Origin: Pseudomonas yangonensis
Lineage (GTDB): Bacteria; Pseudomonadota; Gammaproteobacteria; Pseudomonadales; Pseudomonadaceae
DNA: 63,794 nucleotides
Assembly: GCF_009932725.1 (NCBI RefSeq)
Contig: NZ_BLJU01000010.1
Coordinates: forward strand, 1-63,794
Direction: 5' to 3'
Below the pieces are notes generated by a model. It ran no database searches and had not been told where the DNA came from. It was given only the letters and a program-made list of their open reading frames with translations. The first letter of the stretch is position 1. Each line of letters starts with the position of its first letter. Position numbers and translations under genes: made by a program. Positions 1 to 9,851 of this stretch are shown piece by piece.

Positions 1-90
1 CGCCAGATCCAGCTTTGCAAGCCCTTCATTCAACTTAACTTATTGATTAACAAGAAGTTTTTGAAGCGCTTCATCGCTGAAGTGGCGCGC

Positions 91-118
91 ATTCTACATC
101 CAGCAGAATGCGCGTCAA
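91..118 (-). promoter_or_regulatory. Probable rRNA-operon P1 promoter reading left out of the window
   Basis: On the minus strand a -35 box TTGACG (113-118) and a -10 box TAGAAT (91-96) are separated by 16 bp and followed by a GC-rich discriminator GCGCGCC. This arrangement (TTGAC, TAGAAT, GCGCGCC) is typical of Pseudomonas ribosomal RNA promoters, and an rRNA operon lies next to the tyrS/tyrZ gene in P. aeruginosa. Transcription would start near position 84, and positions 1-84 would be the 16S leader. No rRNA gene sequence is inside the window, so the identity of the target is inference. Confidence 0.6.
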
Positions 119-136
119 GCTTATTTTGCAGTTTTA

Positions 137-1336
137 TTACTCGACCTTGAGCGTAATGCGCGCAAAGGCCTTCTTGCCGGCCTGGCAAACATGCGTAGCC
201 CCCACCTTGAACAGGAAGGTGCGATCAACCACCTCACCATCGACGCGCACACCTCCCGATCCCAGCAGGTCACGTGCAACGGCAGCGTTCTTCACCAGAC
301 CCGCCTTATTAAGGACGGACGAAATCGGCATATCTTCAGCCGACGCCAGCTCGACCTCGGGCAGATCCTCCGGCAGCTCGCCATCCTTCATGCGATTACC
401 CGCGGAGCGGTGGGCATTGGCTGCCGCCTCTTCACCATGGAAACGCGCAACGAGCTCTTCAGCCAGCTTGATCTTGATGTCACGCGGGTTCGCCCCCTGC
501 TCGACATCACGCTTGAATTGCTCGATCTCATCCATGGAGCGGAAGCTGAGCAGCTCGAAGTAGCGCCACATCAACGCATCGGGCATGGACACCAGCTTGT
601 TGTACATCACGCCCGGTGCTTCCTGGATGCCCACGTAGTTACCCAGCGACTTGGACATCTTCTTCACGCCATCGAGCCCTTCCAGCAACGGCATGGTAAC
701 GATGCACTGTGATTCCTGGCCATAGGCGCGCTGCAGTTCACGACCCATCAGCAGATTGAACTTCTGGTCGGTGCCGCCCAGCTCGACGTCGGCCTTGAGC
801 GCCACGGAGTCGTAGCCCTGCACCAACGGGTAGAGGAACTCATGAATGGCGATCGGCTGGTTGCTGGTGTAGCGCTTGTCGAAGTCATCACGCTCGAGCA
901 TCCGAGCCACGGTGTACTGCGAAGCCAGGCGAATGAAGTCAGCCGGCTTGAGCTGATCCATCCAGGTAGAGTTGAAGGCGACCTCGGTCTTGGCCGGATC
1001 GAGGATCTTGAACACCTGCTGTTTATAGGTCTCGGCGTTATCCAGCACCTGCTCGCGAGTCAGCGGCGGGCGCGTGGCGCTCTTGCCGCTTGGGTCGCCG
1101 ATCATGCCGGTGAAGTCGCCGATCAGGAACACCACCTGATGGCCGAGCTCCTGGAACTGACGCAGCTTATTAATAAGGACGGTGTGCCCGAGGTGCAGAT
1201 CAGGCGCGGTCGGATCGAAACCTGCCTTGATCCGCAGCGGCTGACCACGCCTGAGCTTTTCGACCAGCTCAGCCTCAACCAGAACCTCTTCCGCACCACG
1301 CTTGATCAGCGCCAGCTGCTCTTCGACCGACTTCAT
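137..1336 (-). CDS. tyrS: Tyrosyl-tRNA synthetase
   Basis: Class I aminoacyl-tRNA synthetase that charges tRNA-Tyr with tyrosine in the cytoplasm. The 399-residue protein starts at MKSVEEQ; an upstream in-frame start would add 13 unconserved residues. The HIGH-type signature HLGH is at residues 48-51 and the KMSKS loop at 226-230. The last 65 or so residues form an S4-like RNA-binding domain ending [12 protein letters not shown]. The sequence belongs to the TyrS2/TyrZ type, which in P. aeruginosa is one of two tyrosyl-tRNA synthetases. It stands alone, pointing toward the left edge, with a probable rRNA promoter directly after its stop codon. It is divergent from the following murein hydrolase gene. 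Confidence 0.96.
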   Translation of the reverse strand: MKSVEEQLALIKRGAEEVLVEAELVEKLRRGQPLRIKAGFDPTAPDLHLGHTVLINKLRQFQELGHQVVFLIGDFTGMIGDPSGKSATRPPLTREQVLDNAETYKQQVFKILDPAKTEVAFNSTWMDQLKPADFIRLASQYTVARMLERDDFDKRYTSNQPIAIHEFLYPLVQGYDSVALKADVELGGTDQKFNLLMGRELQRAYGQESQCIVTMPLLEGLDGVKKMSKSLGNYVGIQEAPGVMYNKLVSMPDALMWRYFELLSFRSMDEIEQFKRDVEQGANPRDIKIKLAEELVARFHGEEAAANAHRSAGNRMKDGELPEDLPEVELASAEDMPISSVLNKAGLVKNAAVARDLLGSGGVRVDGEVVDRTFLFKVGATHVCQAGKKAFARITLKVE

Positions 1337-1517
1337 GACAAAACCCGCAACCACTGGAAATTGAAAGGGAACCAACCATACAAGATCGCGAACTAATTAC
1401 AAGTTTTGCCCAGGGAAAGCAGCCTGGAGCACCGCTCGGCATGTCAAGGGTTGCCCCGCGCCGATTTTGGTTATATTTTATACAGTTAATGCACATTCCA
1501 AGAAAACGCCTCACGCC

Positions 1518-2945
1518 ATGACGCAAAATATCCCAAAAGCCCCGCCCTACCCTAAAAGCCATATCCTGGCTGCTAGCGGTGTAGCTGCGCTGCTGAGCCT
1601 GGCTCTGCTGGTGTTTCCTTCGCGTGAAGTCGAAGCGCAGAAAACCTTTCTCGACCTGGATCTGGGCAATGATGCCGAGATGGTGCTGCAGGAAAAGGAT
1701 GATCTCCGAGCGGGACTGCCAGTGCCAGGCGCCGCCTCTCCTTTCGCCAAGATCGAGCAGAGCGCGGACACCGCCGAAAACAGCGCAGAAGACGCTGACG
1801 AGAACATCCTAGAAACAGCCGACACCACTCCTCCCTCCGACCCCAGCCACCACAACATCACGGTTAGCAATGGCGATACGCTTTCTACCGTATTCGCCAA
1901 GGTCGGCCTGAGCGCCAATGACCTTCATGAAGCGCTCAACAGCACAAAGGACGCCAAGCAGTTCAGCCGCCTCAAAGTGGGCCAGGTTCTGGAGTTCGAG
2001 CTGAATGAAGAAGGCAAGCTGAAGAACCTGCAGAGCAAACTCAGCGACCTGGAAACCATTCGCCTCAGCCGCACCGAAAAAGGCTTCGACTTCCAGCGTG
2101 ACCAGGTCAAGCCGGAGGTGGTCACCGCCTACAGCCGCGGCGTGATCAACAGTTCGCTGTTCCTCTCTGCCAAGCGCGCCGGTCTATCGCATAGCCTGAC
2201 CATGGACCTGGCCAACGTCTTCGGCTACGACATCGACTTCGCCATGGATATTCGCGAAGGCGACGAGTTCGAAGTGATCTATGAAGAGAAGGTTGTGAAC
2301 GGCAAGCGTGTCGGCACCGGCAACATCCTCTCGGCGCGCTTCACCAACCGCGGCAAGACCTACACCGCGGTGCGCTACACCAACAAGCAGGGCACCACCA
2401 GCTACTACAACGCCAATGGCGAAAGCATGCGCAAGGCGTTCATCCGCACACCGGTGGACTTCGCGCGCATCAGCTCGCGTTTCTCCACTGGGCGCAAGCA
2501 TCCGATCCTGAACAAGATCCGTGCGCACAAGGGCGTTGATTATGCTGCGCCACGAGGCACCCCGATCAAGGCAGCCGGTGACGGCCGCGTGACTCTGGCC
2601 GGCCGCAACGGCGGTTACGGCAACACCGTGATCATTCAGCATGGCCAGCGCTATCGCACCCTCTACGCGCACATGCAGGGCTTCGCCAAGGGCATTCGCA
2701 ACGGTGCGAACGTCAAGCAAGGTCAGATCATCGGGTATATCGGCACCACCGGCCTGTCCACCGGACCTCACCTGCACTATGAGTTCCAGGTCAACGGTGT
2801 CCATGTCGACCCACTCAGCCAGAAGCTGCCAATGGCCGACCCTATTGCAGCGAGCGAGAAGCAACGCTTCATGCAGCTGAGCAAGCCGCTAATGGCACGC
2901 ATGGACCAGGAAAAGGCCACCATGCTGGCCGCCAACCAGCAGTAA
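1518..2945 (+). CDS. Membrane-anchored M23 murein DD-endopeptidase with OapA/LysM-like domain
   Basis: Predicted periplasmic zinc peptidase that cuts peptidoglycan cross-links, in the MepM family. From the chosen ATG (475 residues) there is one N-terminal membrane segment at about residues 15-38, an acidic linker, an OapA/LysM-like binding region around 112-165 and a C-terminal M23 domain. The M23 zinc ligands are visible: HxxxD at H337/D341 and the HLH motif at H418/H420, so the enzyme looks active. A longer reading from 1467 is possible but adds only a non-conserved stretch before the membrane segment. It ends 3 bp before anmK, so hydrolysis of the wall and salvage of its anhydro-sugar are encoded in tandem. 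Confidence 0.92.
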   Translation: MTQNIPKAPPYPKSHILAASGVAALLSLALLVFPSREVEAQKTFLDLDLGNDAEMVLQEKDDLRAGLPVPGAASPFAKIEQSADTAENSAEDADENILETADTTPPSDPSHHNITVSNGDTLSTVFAKVGLSANDLHEALNSTKDAKQFSRLKVGQVLEFELNEEGKLKNLQSKLSDLETIRLSRTEKGFDFQRDQVKPEVVTAYSRGVINSSLFLSAKRAGLSHSLTMDLANVFGYDIDFAMDIREGDEFEVIYEEKVVNGKRVGTGNILSARFTNRGKTYTAVRYTNKQGTTSYYNANGESMRKAFIRTPVDFARISSRFSTGRKHPILNKIRAHKGVDYAAPRGTPIKAAGDGRVTLAGRNGGYGNTVIIQHGQRYRTLYAHMQGFAKGIRNGANVKQGQIIGYIGTTGLSTGPHLHYEFQVNGVHVDPLSQKLPMADPIAASEKQRFMQLSKPLMARMDQEKATMLAANQQ

Positions 2946-4040
<1,095 letters not shown>

Positions 4041-4041
4041 A

Positions 4042-4075
4042 AACGAAAACGCCGCGCATCGAGCGCGGCGTCGTC
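4042..4075 (-). terminator. Intrinsic terminator of erpA
   Basis: Perfect 8-bp stem CGCCGCGC/GCGCGGCG (4050-4070) with a 5-nt loop. On the minus strand it is followed by TTTTCGTTTTC, so it mainly terminates erpA transcription between the convergent erpA and anmK genes. On the plus strand the U-run is poor. Confidence 0.75.
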
Positions 4076-4089
4076 ATGAAATGACGGCT

Positions 4090-4440
4090 TCAGATCGAGA
4101 AGGACGAGCCGCAGCCACAGGTAGTGGTGGCATTGGGGTTCTTGATCACGAAGCGCGATCCTTCCAATCCCTCCTGATAGTCGACCTCGGAGCCCACCAG
4201 ATACTGGAAGCTCATGGCATCGACCACCAGGCTGACGCCCTCGCGCTCGACGATAGTGTCGTCTTCGGCCACATCCTCGTCGAAGGTGAAGCCGTACTGA
4301 AAGCCCGAGCAACCGCCGCCCGTGACAAATACGCGCAGCTTCAGGCGCGGATTGCCTTCTTCATCGACCAGGGTCTTCACCTTGCTGGCCGCTCCCTGGG
4401 TGAAGTGCAAGGGGGCAGGGGTGAAGGTTTCGACGCTCAT
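4090..4440 (-). CDS. erpA: Iron-sulfur cluster insertion protein ErpA
   Basis: A-type carrier that delivers [4Fe-4S] clusters to apoproteins such as IspG/IspH. The 116-residue protein starts at MSVETFTP; the nine residues available upstream are not part of the family. The three cluster-ligand cysteines are all present: C44 in GGGCSGF and C108/C110 in the C-terminal CGCGSSFSI. Length and composition fit the family exactly. It is a single gene with its own terminator, convergent with anmK and followed upstream (to the right) by a short repeat-like stretch and the bactofilin gene on the same strand. Confidence 0.96.
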   Translation of the reverse strand: MSVETFTPAPLHFTQGAASKVKTLVDEEGNPRLKLRVFVTGGGCSGFQYGFTFDEDVAEDDTIVEREGVSLVVDAMSFQYLVGSEVDYQEGLEGSRFVIKNPNATTTCGCGSSFSI

Positions 4441-4472
4441 GCTATAACTCCCGGCGCCACGCGCCACACTGC

Positions 4473-4540
4473 GTTAGCAGGTTGTTGAACACTACCTGCG
4501 CTGCCTGGCCATCATCAACGACAGCCTGCTAGGCACGCAT
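4473..4540. repeat. Short partial copy of an interspersed repeat
   Basis: The stretch TTAGCAGGTTGTTGAACA followed by CTACCTGCGCTGCCTGGCC resembles the flank of the larger repeat at 7306 (CTAGCAGGCCGTTGAAAA then CTACCTGCGTTGCC). It lies between erpA and the bactofilin gene and has no coding content. It lacks the hairpin core of the full copies, so I regard it as a fragment. Confidence 0.4.
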
Positions 4541-4568
4541 TATCCGCTTGCCCTACAAAATTGGTCAA

Positions 4569-4979
4569 CTATTGCCCGATTTCCAGCGATGCCGGAAGCT
4601 CAAGTGGACGCTCGCCATCCTTGATGTGGCACAAGCGCCCTTCGATCTGCGCGCCCATGGCCATTTCCATCAGGCCGTACTGCAGGTCGCCACGCACCCG
4701 GGAACGAGCCCCCAGCTCCAGATGGCCACTGGCGAACACATCCCCATTGACCTCTCCATCGATCACGATATGGGGTGCACGTATCTCACCTTCAACCACG
4801 CCACCAACACTGACGCGCACCAGCCCTTCGGTGGCCAGCAGATTACCGGCGACCCGACCATCCACCTGCACGGCGCCCTGAAAGCGCATGTCGCCTACCA
4901 GCTCGGCACCCGCGGCAATCAGACTGGTCTTGCCGCTGAAACGCTGCAGGTCAGGTTTGGTCTTGTCTTTACTCCACAT
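4569..4979 (-). CDS. Bactofilin (polymer-forming cytoskeletal protein)
   Basis: A small (136 residues) member of the bactofilin family, which self-assembles into membrane-associated filaments without nucleotides. After a charged N-terminal tail (MWSKDKTKP) the protein is one right-handed beta-helix, visible as regularly spaced glycine/valine turns such as GAELVGDMRFQG, VDGRVAGNL and IDGEVNGDV. It lies 15 bp downstream of the coiled-coil membrane protein gene on the same strand and is very likely co-transcribed with it. In other bacteria, bactofilins often sit beside M23 peptidases; here the M23 gene is two genes away on the other strand. The role in this organism is not known. Confidence 0.85.
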   Translation of the reverse strand: MWSKDKTKPDLQRFSGKTSLIAAGAELVGDMRFQGAVQVDGRVAGNLLATEGLVRVSVGGVVEGEIRAPHIVIDGEVNGDVFASGHLELGARSRVRGDLQYGLMEMAMGAQIEGRLCHIKDGERPLELPASLEIGQ

Positions 4980-4994
4980 GGGGGGTTATCGCTC

Positions 4995-5711
4995 CTATTT
5001 TATCCATTCGAATGTACGGCTCAGCGGCTTGTCGCCCTCGACCTCCGCCTGAACCTTGACTTGGCGAGGTTCGAATCCCTCAGGCAGTTGTAGCTCGCCA
5101 AAGCGACCGGCTTCAGGAAACGACTGAAAATGCTTGAAGGAGAACGGGATGCTGTTCTCGCTGACTTCGTCGGACAACGCCGCGAGCTCCAAGGTGACCG
5201 CCTTACTGTCCTGCTGCCCCTCGACCGTGATACGCAGCCGCCCTTGCAGGGCCTCATCACTGGCACCGACCCGGCTCATCAGCAACTTGTAGCGGAATCG
5301 CTGCGGCTGTTCCGTGGCTTGCAGCTCGAAAGCGCGAATGCGCATGCCCTCTCGACGACTGGCAGGCGCCAGGACGCCCTTGTAGAAGGCCAGGTCCTGT
5401 TGCTGCTTGAAGATCTGCTCCTCCAGCAGCTTGATGGTCCGCCGACTCTGCTCCATGGCCTGCTGCGTTACCTTGTCACTGCTGCCGACCACGGCAAGGC
5501 GCTGGCGCAACAGCTCCAACTCCTGCTCCTGCTCGGCAAGCCGGGTCAGCAGCGCCTGAGTATCCTCAGATGCTGGCTGGGGCTGCATCTGCTGCCAATA
5601 CCACCCCAGAGCGAAGGCCACTGGCACGGCGAGCGCCAGCAGGAACAACAACCAGCGGCGCCTGCGCTCTCGACGCGGATCGCTGAGGCGGACCTCCCAG
5701 CCCGGTGTCAC
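4995..5711 (-). CDS. Coiled-coil inner-membrane protein, DUF6776-like
   Basis: Protein of 238 residues with an arginine-rich cytoplasmic start (RRERRRRW), a single membrane segment at about residues 20-39 and a periplasmic coiled coil of roughly residues 45-105 rich in Gln, Glu and Leu. The C-terminal half is a beta-rich domain. I place it in the DUF6776 group by its overall layout; no enzyme motif is seen. Its stop-side neighbour is the bactofilin gene, and its start overlaps the 3' end of argC by 4 bp. A structural role together with the bactofilin is a reasonable guess and no more than that. Confidence 0.7.
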   Translation of the reverse strand: MTPGWEVRLSDPRRERRRRWLLFLLALAVPVAFALGWYWQQMQPQPASEDTQALLTRLAEQEQELELLRQRLAVVGSSDKVTQQAMEQSRRTIKLLEEQIFKQQQDLAFYKGVLAPASRREGMRIRAFELQATEQPQRFRYKLLMSRVGASDEALQGRLRITVEGQQDSKAVTLELAALSDEVSENSIPFSFKHFQSFPEAGRFGELQLPEGFEPRQVKVQAEVEGDKPLSRTFEWIK

Positions 5712-6742
5712 GGCAGCAGAGCCGCGTGCGACAGACCAAGACGTTCGTCGAGACCGAAGAGGATGTTCATGTTCTGCACGGCCTGACCGGAGGCGCCCTT
5801 GACCAGGTTGTCGATCACCGACAGCACCACCACCAGATCACCACCCTGCGGGCGGTGCACGGCGATGCGGCAGACGTTGCCACCGCGCACACTGCGGGTT
5901 TCCGGGTGGCTACCGGCCGGCATCACGTCGACGAAGGGCTCATTGGCATAACGCTTCTCGAACAGGGCTTGAAGATCCACCGAGGTGTCGGCCACGCGTG
6001 CGTAAAGGGTCGCATGGATGCCGCGGATCATCGGTGTCAGGTGCGGCACGAAGGTCAGACCGACGTCGCCACCTGCAGCCTGACGCAACCCCTGGCGAAT
6101 TTCCGGCAGGTGGCGATGGCCCTTGACCGAGTAGGCCTTCATGCTCTCGCCGGCCTCGCAGAACAGCGAGCCGACACTGGCACCACGGCCGGCGCCACTG
6201 ACGCCACTCTTGCAGTCGGCGATCAGGCTGCTTGCATCGGCCAGGCCGGCTTCCAGCAGTGGGATCAGGCCGAGCTGGGTCGCGGTCGGGTAGCAGCCGG
6301 GCACGGCGATCAGGCGCGCCGTCTTGATCGCCTCGCGGTTGACCTCGGGCAGGCCGTACACAGCCTCGCTCAGCAGCTCGGGAGCGCCGTGCGGCTGGCC
6401 GTACCACTTGGCCCACTCCTCGGCGTCCTGCAGACGGAAGTCGGCGGACAGGTCGATCACCCGCGTGCCGGCAGCGAGCAGCTCACCGGCCAGGGCATGG
6501 GCGACGCCATGAGGCGTGGCGAAGAATACCACGTCACAGGCGCCCAGCGTAGCGACGTCCGGCACGCTGAAAGCCAGCTCCGGATAGTGGCCGCGCAGGT
6601 TGGGGTACATCTCGTCGACGCGCAGGCCGGCCTCGGAACGGGAAGTGATCACGGTCACCTCTGCCTGCGGGTGTTGCGCCAGCAGACGCAGCAGTTCGAC
6701 ACCGGTGTAGCCCGTGCCGCCGACGATACCGACCTTGATCAT
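5708..6742 (-). CDS. argC: N-acetyl-gamma-glutamyl-phosphate reductase
   Basis: Third step of arginine biosynthesis: NADPH-dependent reduction of N-acetyl-glutamyl phosphate to the semialdehyde. The start MIKVGIVGG is chosen because it places the NADP-binding GGTGYTG motif at residues 8-14. The catalytic cysteine C150 lies in AVPGCYPTA. At 344 residues it is full length (type 1 ArgC). Its last codons overlap the next gene on the minus strand by 4 bp, so argC and the two cytoskeleton-like genes form one transcription unit. It is divergent from hemJ. Confidence 0.96.
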   Translation of the reverse strand: MIKVGIVGGTGYTGVELLRLLAQHPQAEVTVITSRSEAGLRVDEMYPNLRGHYPELAFSVPDVATLGACDVVFFATPHGVAHALAGELLAAGTRVIDLSADFRLQDAEEWAKWYGQPHGAPELLSEAVYGLPEVNREAIKTARLIAVPGCYPTATQLGLIPLLEAGLADASSLIADCKSGVSGAGRGASVGSLFCEAGESMKAYSVKGHRHLPEIRQGLRQAAGGDVGLTFVPHLTPMIRGIHATLYARVADTSVDLQALFEKRYANEPFVDVMPAGSHPETRSVRGGNVCRIAVHRPQGGDLVVVLSVIDNLVKGASGQAVQNMNILFGLDERLGLSHAALLP

Positions 6743-6810
6743 CACATGCCCCTTTGCAAAAGCCATTGGAAAGCTGCCGATGATAAAGCCGCATCGGCCA
6801 AGCTCCAACC

Positions 6811-6843
6811 GTAGAGGTGACGCAGGCCGTCGCCTACCTCTAC
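6811..6843. promoter_or_regulatory. Inverted repeat between argC and hemJ
   Basis: The arms GTAGAGGT (6811-6818) and ACCTCTAC (6836-6843) are perfect inverted repeats, with a further GACG/CGTC pairing inside. The element sits in the 134-bp divergent intergenic space, about 33 bp before the hemJ start. It could be an operator or an RNA hairpin in the hemJ leader; no known regulator site is recognised. Confidence 0.35.
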
Positions 6844-6876
6844 TATCGAGGCCATTTTTCCGCGTGAGAGGCGAAA

Positions 6877-7305
6877 ATGCTCTATCTCTGGCTCAAGGCT
6901 CTACACATCATCGCCATGGTCTGCTGGTTCGCCGGCCTGTTCTATTTGCCGCGTCTGTTCGTCTATCACGCCATGAGCGACGACGCCGCGAGCCAAGAAC
7001 GTTTCTGCATCATGGAGCGCAAGCTGTATCGCGGCATCATGATCCCGTCGATGATCGCCACGCTGGCATTGGGTATCTGGCTGCTGACGCTCAATCCCGG
7101 CTATTACTTCAGCCAGGGCTGGATGCACGCCAAGCTCACCCTGGTGGTGGCGTTGGTGATCTATCACCACCTGTGCGGCGCCCAGCTCAAGCGCTTTGCC
7201 CGCGGCGAGAACAGCCGCAGTCACGTGTTCTATCGTTGGTTCAATGAAGCGCCGGTGCTGGCCCTGCTGGGGATCGTCATCCTGGTCGTCGTCCGCCCCT
7301 TCTAG
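6877..7305 (+). CDS. hemJ: Protoporphyrinogen IX oxidase HemJ
   Basis: Membrane enzyme that oxidises protoporphyrinogen IX to protoporphyrin IX, the penultimate step of haem synthesis, in bacteria lacking HemG/HemY. The 142-residue protein has four predicted membrane segments. The conserved histidine H10 in the first segment (LKALHIIAM) and the conserved cluster [10 protein letters not shown] are present. The second half carries the family features [13 protein letters not shown] and a C-terminal hydrophobic helix. It is monocistronic, with a divergent argC upstream and an interspersed repeat directly after its stop codon. Confidence 0.92.
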   Translation: MLYLWLKALHIIAMVCWFAGLFYLPRLFVYHAMSDDAASQERFCIMERKLYRGIMIPSMIATLALGIWLLTLNPGYYFSQGWMHAKLTLVVALVIYHHLCGAQLKRFARGENSRSHVFYRWFNEAPVLALLGIVILVVVRPF

Positions 7306-7480
7306 CAGGCCGTTGAAAAACTACCTGCGTTGCCATTTGCTGCGTTAAAAACAGGCTCGTGCGCGAGTCCGATCAAAATGCTCATTTACAACTCGTAAAG
7401 TCGGTCGCGACCCCGGCCGTTTTCGCCTGTTTTTGTGGGGCCGCCATCGGTGTTGCAATGACTGCCTCGCCTACATTTTT
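7306..7480. repeat. Interspersed hairpin repeat, copy A
   Basis: Non-coding repeat starting just after the hemJ stop. It carries terminal inverted repeats AAAAACAGG (7347-7355) and CCTGTTTTT (7426-7434) and an apical stem TTTAC-N5-GTAAA at 7385-7399, followed by TCGGTCGCGACC and a GGGGCCGCCATCGGTGTTGCA tail-type flank. Related copies are at 14075-14250 and, in reverse orientation, at 24500-24660. No protein is encoded. The copies share position between genes but not neighbours, so they are dispersed elements of unknown function. Confidence 0.75.
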
Positions 7481-7504
7481 CCACAGCATACTCAGGAGTT
7501 CGCC

Positions 7505-8467
7505 ATGTCTCTGCCCGCCCTGCTCGAACAACGTCTGCGCCTGCCCCTGGTCGCTGCGCCGATGTTTCTGGTATCCAATCCGACTCTGGTCAGTGCCTGC
7601 TGCAACAGCGGCATCGTCGGCAGCTTTCCGGCGCTGAACCAGCGTGAGAGTGCGGGCTTCGCAGCCTGGCTCGACGAGATCGGAGCCAACCTCTCGGTTG
7701 ACGCAGCCCCCTTCGCCGTCAACCTGATCGTGCATAACAGCAACCCACGACTGCAGGCCGACCTGGCTATCTGCGTCGAACGCCGCGTCCCCATCGTCAT
7801 CACCAGCCTGGGGGCGGTGAAGGAAGTGGTCGATGCCGTGCACAGCTACGGTGGCCTGGTGTTCCATGACGTGACCACACGCCGCCATGCGGAAAAGGCC
7901 GCCGAGGCCGGCGTGGATGGGCTGATCGCCGTGGCCGCAGGTGCCGGTGGTCACGCCGGCACCTGGAGTCCCTTCGCCCTACTGACGGAGATTCGCCAGT
8001 TCTTCGACAAGACCGTACTGCTGTCCGGCTGCCTCAACCACGGCCATGAAATTCTCGCAGCCCAGCTGCTGGGCGCCGATCTGGCCTACATGGGCACCCG
8101 CTTCATCGCCACCACCGAGAACAATGCCTCTGCCGACTACAAGCAGATGATCCTCGACGCACGGGCCGCCGATATCATCCACACGCCCGCCGTGTCCGGC
8201 GTACCGGCCAGTTTCATGCGCCAAAGTCTGGAGCGGGCCGGCTATGACCTGAAACAGCTGCAGAACAAGGGCGATATCAACTACGGCGAGAAGCTCAAGC
8301 CGATGGACGAAGAAGCCAAGGCCTGGAAAACCGTCTGGTCAGCCGGCCAGGGCGTCGGCGGTATCGACGATCTGCCCTCGGTCCAGGCGCTGGTGTCGCG
8401 GCTTGATCGCGAGTATCGCGCCGCGCTGACACGCAGCGAGCAATTGGGGCAACGCTGGCCACGATGA
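7505..8467 (+). CDS. FMN-dependent nitronate monooxygenase-type oxidoreductase
   Basis: TIM-barrel flavoprotein of the nitronate monooxygenase/2-nitropropane dioxygenase family, which oxidises alkyl nitronates; some relatives are enoyl reductases. The start MSLPALLEQ (320 residues) is preferred because the upstream reading lies in a repeat. The N-terminal LPLVAAPMFLVSNP strand and the FMN phosphate-binding GAGGHAG motif near residue 160 are clear. The C-terminal part contains SGVPASFMRQSL, seen in close relatives. It overlaps the next gene by 4 bp, so the two are probably translated together. Confidence 0.85.
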   Translation: MSLPALLEQRLRLPLVAAPMFLVSNPTLVSACCNSGIVGSFPALNQRESAGFAAWLDEIGANLSVDAAPFAVNLIVHNSNPRLQADLAICVERRVPIVITSLGAVKEVVDAVHSYGGLVFHDVTTRRHAEKAAEAGVDGLIAVAAGAGGHAGTWSPFALLTEIRQFFDKTVLLSGCLNHGHEILAAQLLGADLAYMGTRFIATTENNASADYKQMILDARAADIIHTPAVSGVPASFMRQSLERAGYDLKQLQNKGDINYGEKLKPMDEEAKAWKTVWSAGQGVGGIDDLPSVQALVSRLDREYRAALTRSEQLGQRWPR

Positions 8468-9726
8468 AGCGTCGCCACCTGCTGGGGCTGGGCGCGCTTG
8501 GGCTTATCGGCGGCTGGGCGCTGCGCCCGGCTGATCGTGGTCGCGCGCATGACGCCTACTTTGCCGAGCTCAACAGACAGCTGCAGCACGATGGCGAGGG
8601 CGTGCCCACCCTGCTGCTCGATCTCGACCGGCTCGATGCCAACGCCGACCAGCTGGCGACGCGTCTGGCCGGACGCTTCCAGCTGCGCCTGGTCGCCAAG
8701 TCCCTGGCCAGCACAGGCCTGCTGGAGTATCTGGCCAAGCGCCTGCAAACCCAGCGCTTCATGGTCTTCCATCAACCGCAACTCAATCGTCTGGCCAGAA
8801 GTTTCCCGCAGGCCGACCTGCTGCTGGGCAAGCCCATGCCGGTTGCTGCCGCGCTGAACTTCTATCGCCAGTTGCCGCGTCATCTCGTTTTCGATCCCGA
8901 TCGCCAGGTGACCTGGCTGATCGACAGCGAGCAACGCCTGCTGCACTACGCCGAACTGGCCAAGGCGCTGGGACGGCGGCTGCGCATCGCACTGGAGATC
9001 GACATCGGCCTCGAGCGCGGCGGCTTCGCCACAGCGCAGGCTCTGACTCAGGCAATGCGGCAGCTTGGGCAACTACCGGGCCTGCAGCTGCAAGGGCTGA
9101 TGGGATACGACGCGCATGTTGCCCATAACCCTCCCTGGCAAGGCCAGATCAAAGCGTTCAACGAGGCCGACAGGCGCTATCACCAGTTTATCGCCAGCGC
9201 CCGGGCGTTCAGCGAGCTATGGCCGACCGCGCCGCTGCTAAATGGCGGGGGCAGCCTGACCTACCTGCTGCACAGCCAGCAGCAAAGTTCGCTTAATGAG
9301 GTCGCCATTGGTTCTGCCTTGCTCAAGCCTGCGGAGTTCGATACGCCATTGCTGCAGGCGCATCAGCCAGCGTTGTGGATCGCCAGCCCGGTACTCAAGG
9401 CGCTCGACGGCGCCCTGCCCTACCTGCAGTCGCTGCAACCGCTGATCGCAGCCTGGAACCCCAACCGCCAGCACGCCTACTACCTCTACGGCGGTCGCTG
9501 GCCAGCGCAGCCCGTCTCACCAGCTGGGCTCGACTTTGACCAACTCTACGGCCGCAGCGCCAATCAGGAACGCCTGATCGGCAGCGCCGCCACGCAGCTG
9601 ACGAATCAGGACTGGGTATTTCTGCGCCCCGCGATCAGCGAAGGCCTGCTCGGCGATTTCAGAGAAATACGTCTACTACGCCGCGGCCAACTGGTCGGCC
9701 GCTGGAGCACAATAGGCAACGCCTGA
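8464..9726 (+). CDS. PLP-dependent alanine-racemase-fold protein (DSD1/D-threonine aldolase-like)
   Basis: Protein of 420 residues. A short N-terminal segment with paired arginines (KRRHLLGLGALGLIGG) looks like a membrane anchor or a Tat-type signal. It is followed by an alanine-racemase N-terminal barrel starting at VPTLLLDLDRL; the expected PLP lysine is K79 in LVAKSLAST. The glycine-rich NGGGSLTYL motif near residue 260 would hold the PLP phosphate. The C-terminal domain resembles eukaryotic-type D-serine dehydratase and D-threonine aldolase. The substrate is unknown. It overlaps the nitronate monooxygenase gene, suggesting a joint role in oxidising or deaminating a small amine or amino acid, which is inference. 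Confidence 0.75.
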   Translation: MKRRHLLGLGALGLIGGWALRPADRGRAHDAYFAELNRQLQHDGEGVPTLLLDLDRLDANADQLATRLAGRFQLRLVAKSLASTGLLEYLAKRLQTQRFMVFHQPQLNRLARSFPQADLLLGKPMPVAAALNFYRQLPRHLVFDPDRQVTWLIDSEQRLLHYAELAKALGRRLRIALEIDIGLERGGFATAQALTQAMRQLGQLPGLQLQGLMGYDAHVAHNPPWQGQIKAFNEADRRYHQFIASARAFSELWPTAPLLNGGGSLTYLLHSQQQSSLNEVAIGSALLKPAEFDTPLLQAHQPALWIASPVLKALDGALPYLQSLQPLIAAWNPNRQHAYYLYGGRWPAQPVSPAGLDFDQLYGRSANQERLIGSAATQLTNQDWVFLRPAISEGLLGDFREIRLLRRGQLVGRWSTIGNA

Positions 9727-9851
9727 AATTCCTCGACTGCGGCACTTCAGGCCGCTCGTATATTGGCCTCACGGCACTCTAGGCTTATGCCTCGCTCGTT
9801 GCTGAACAGGCACCTCACTCCTCCTCACTTCCCGCCGACAAGGAAGCTCGC

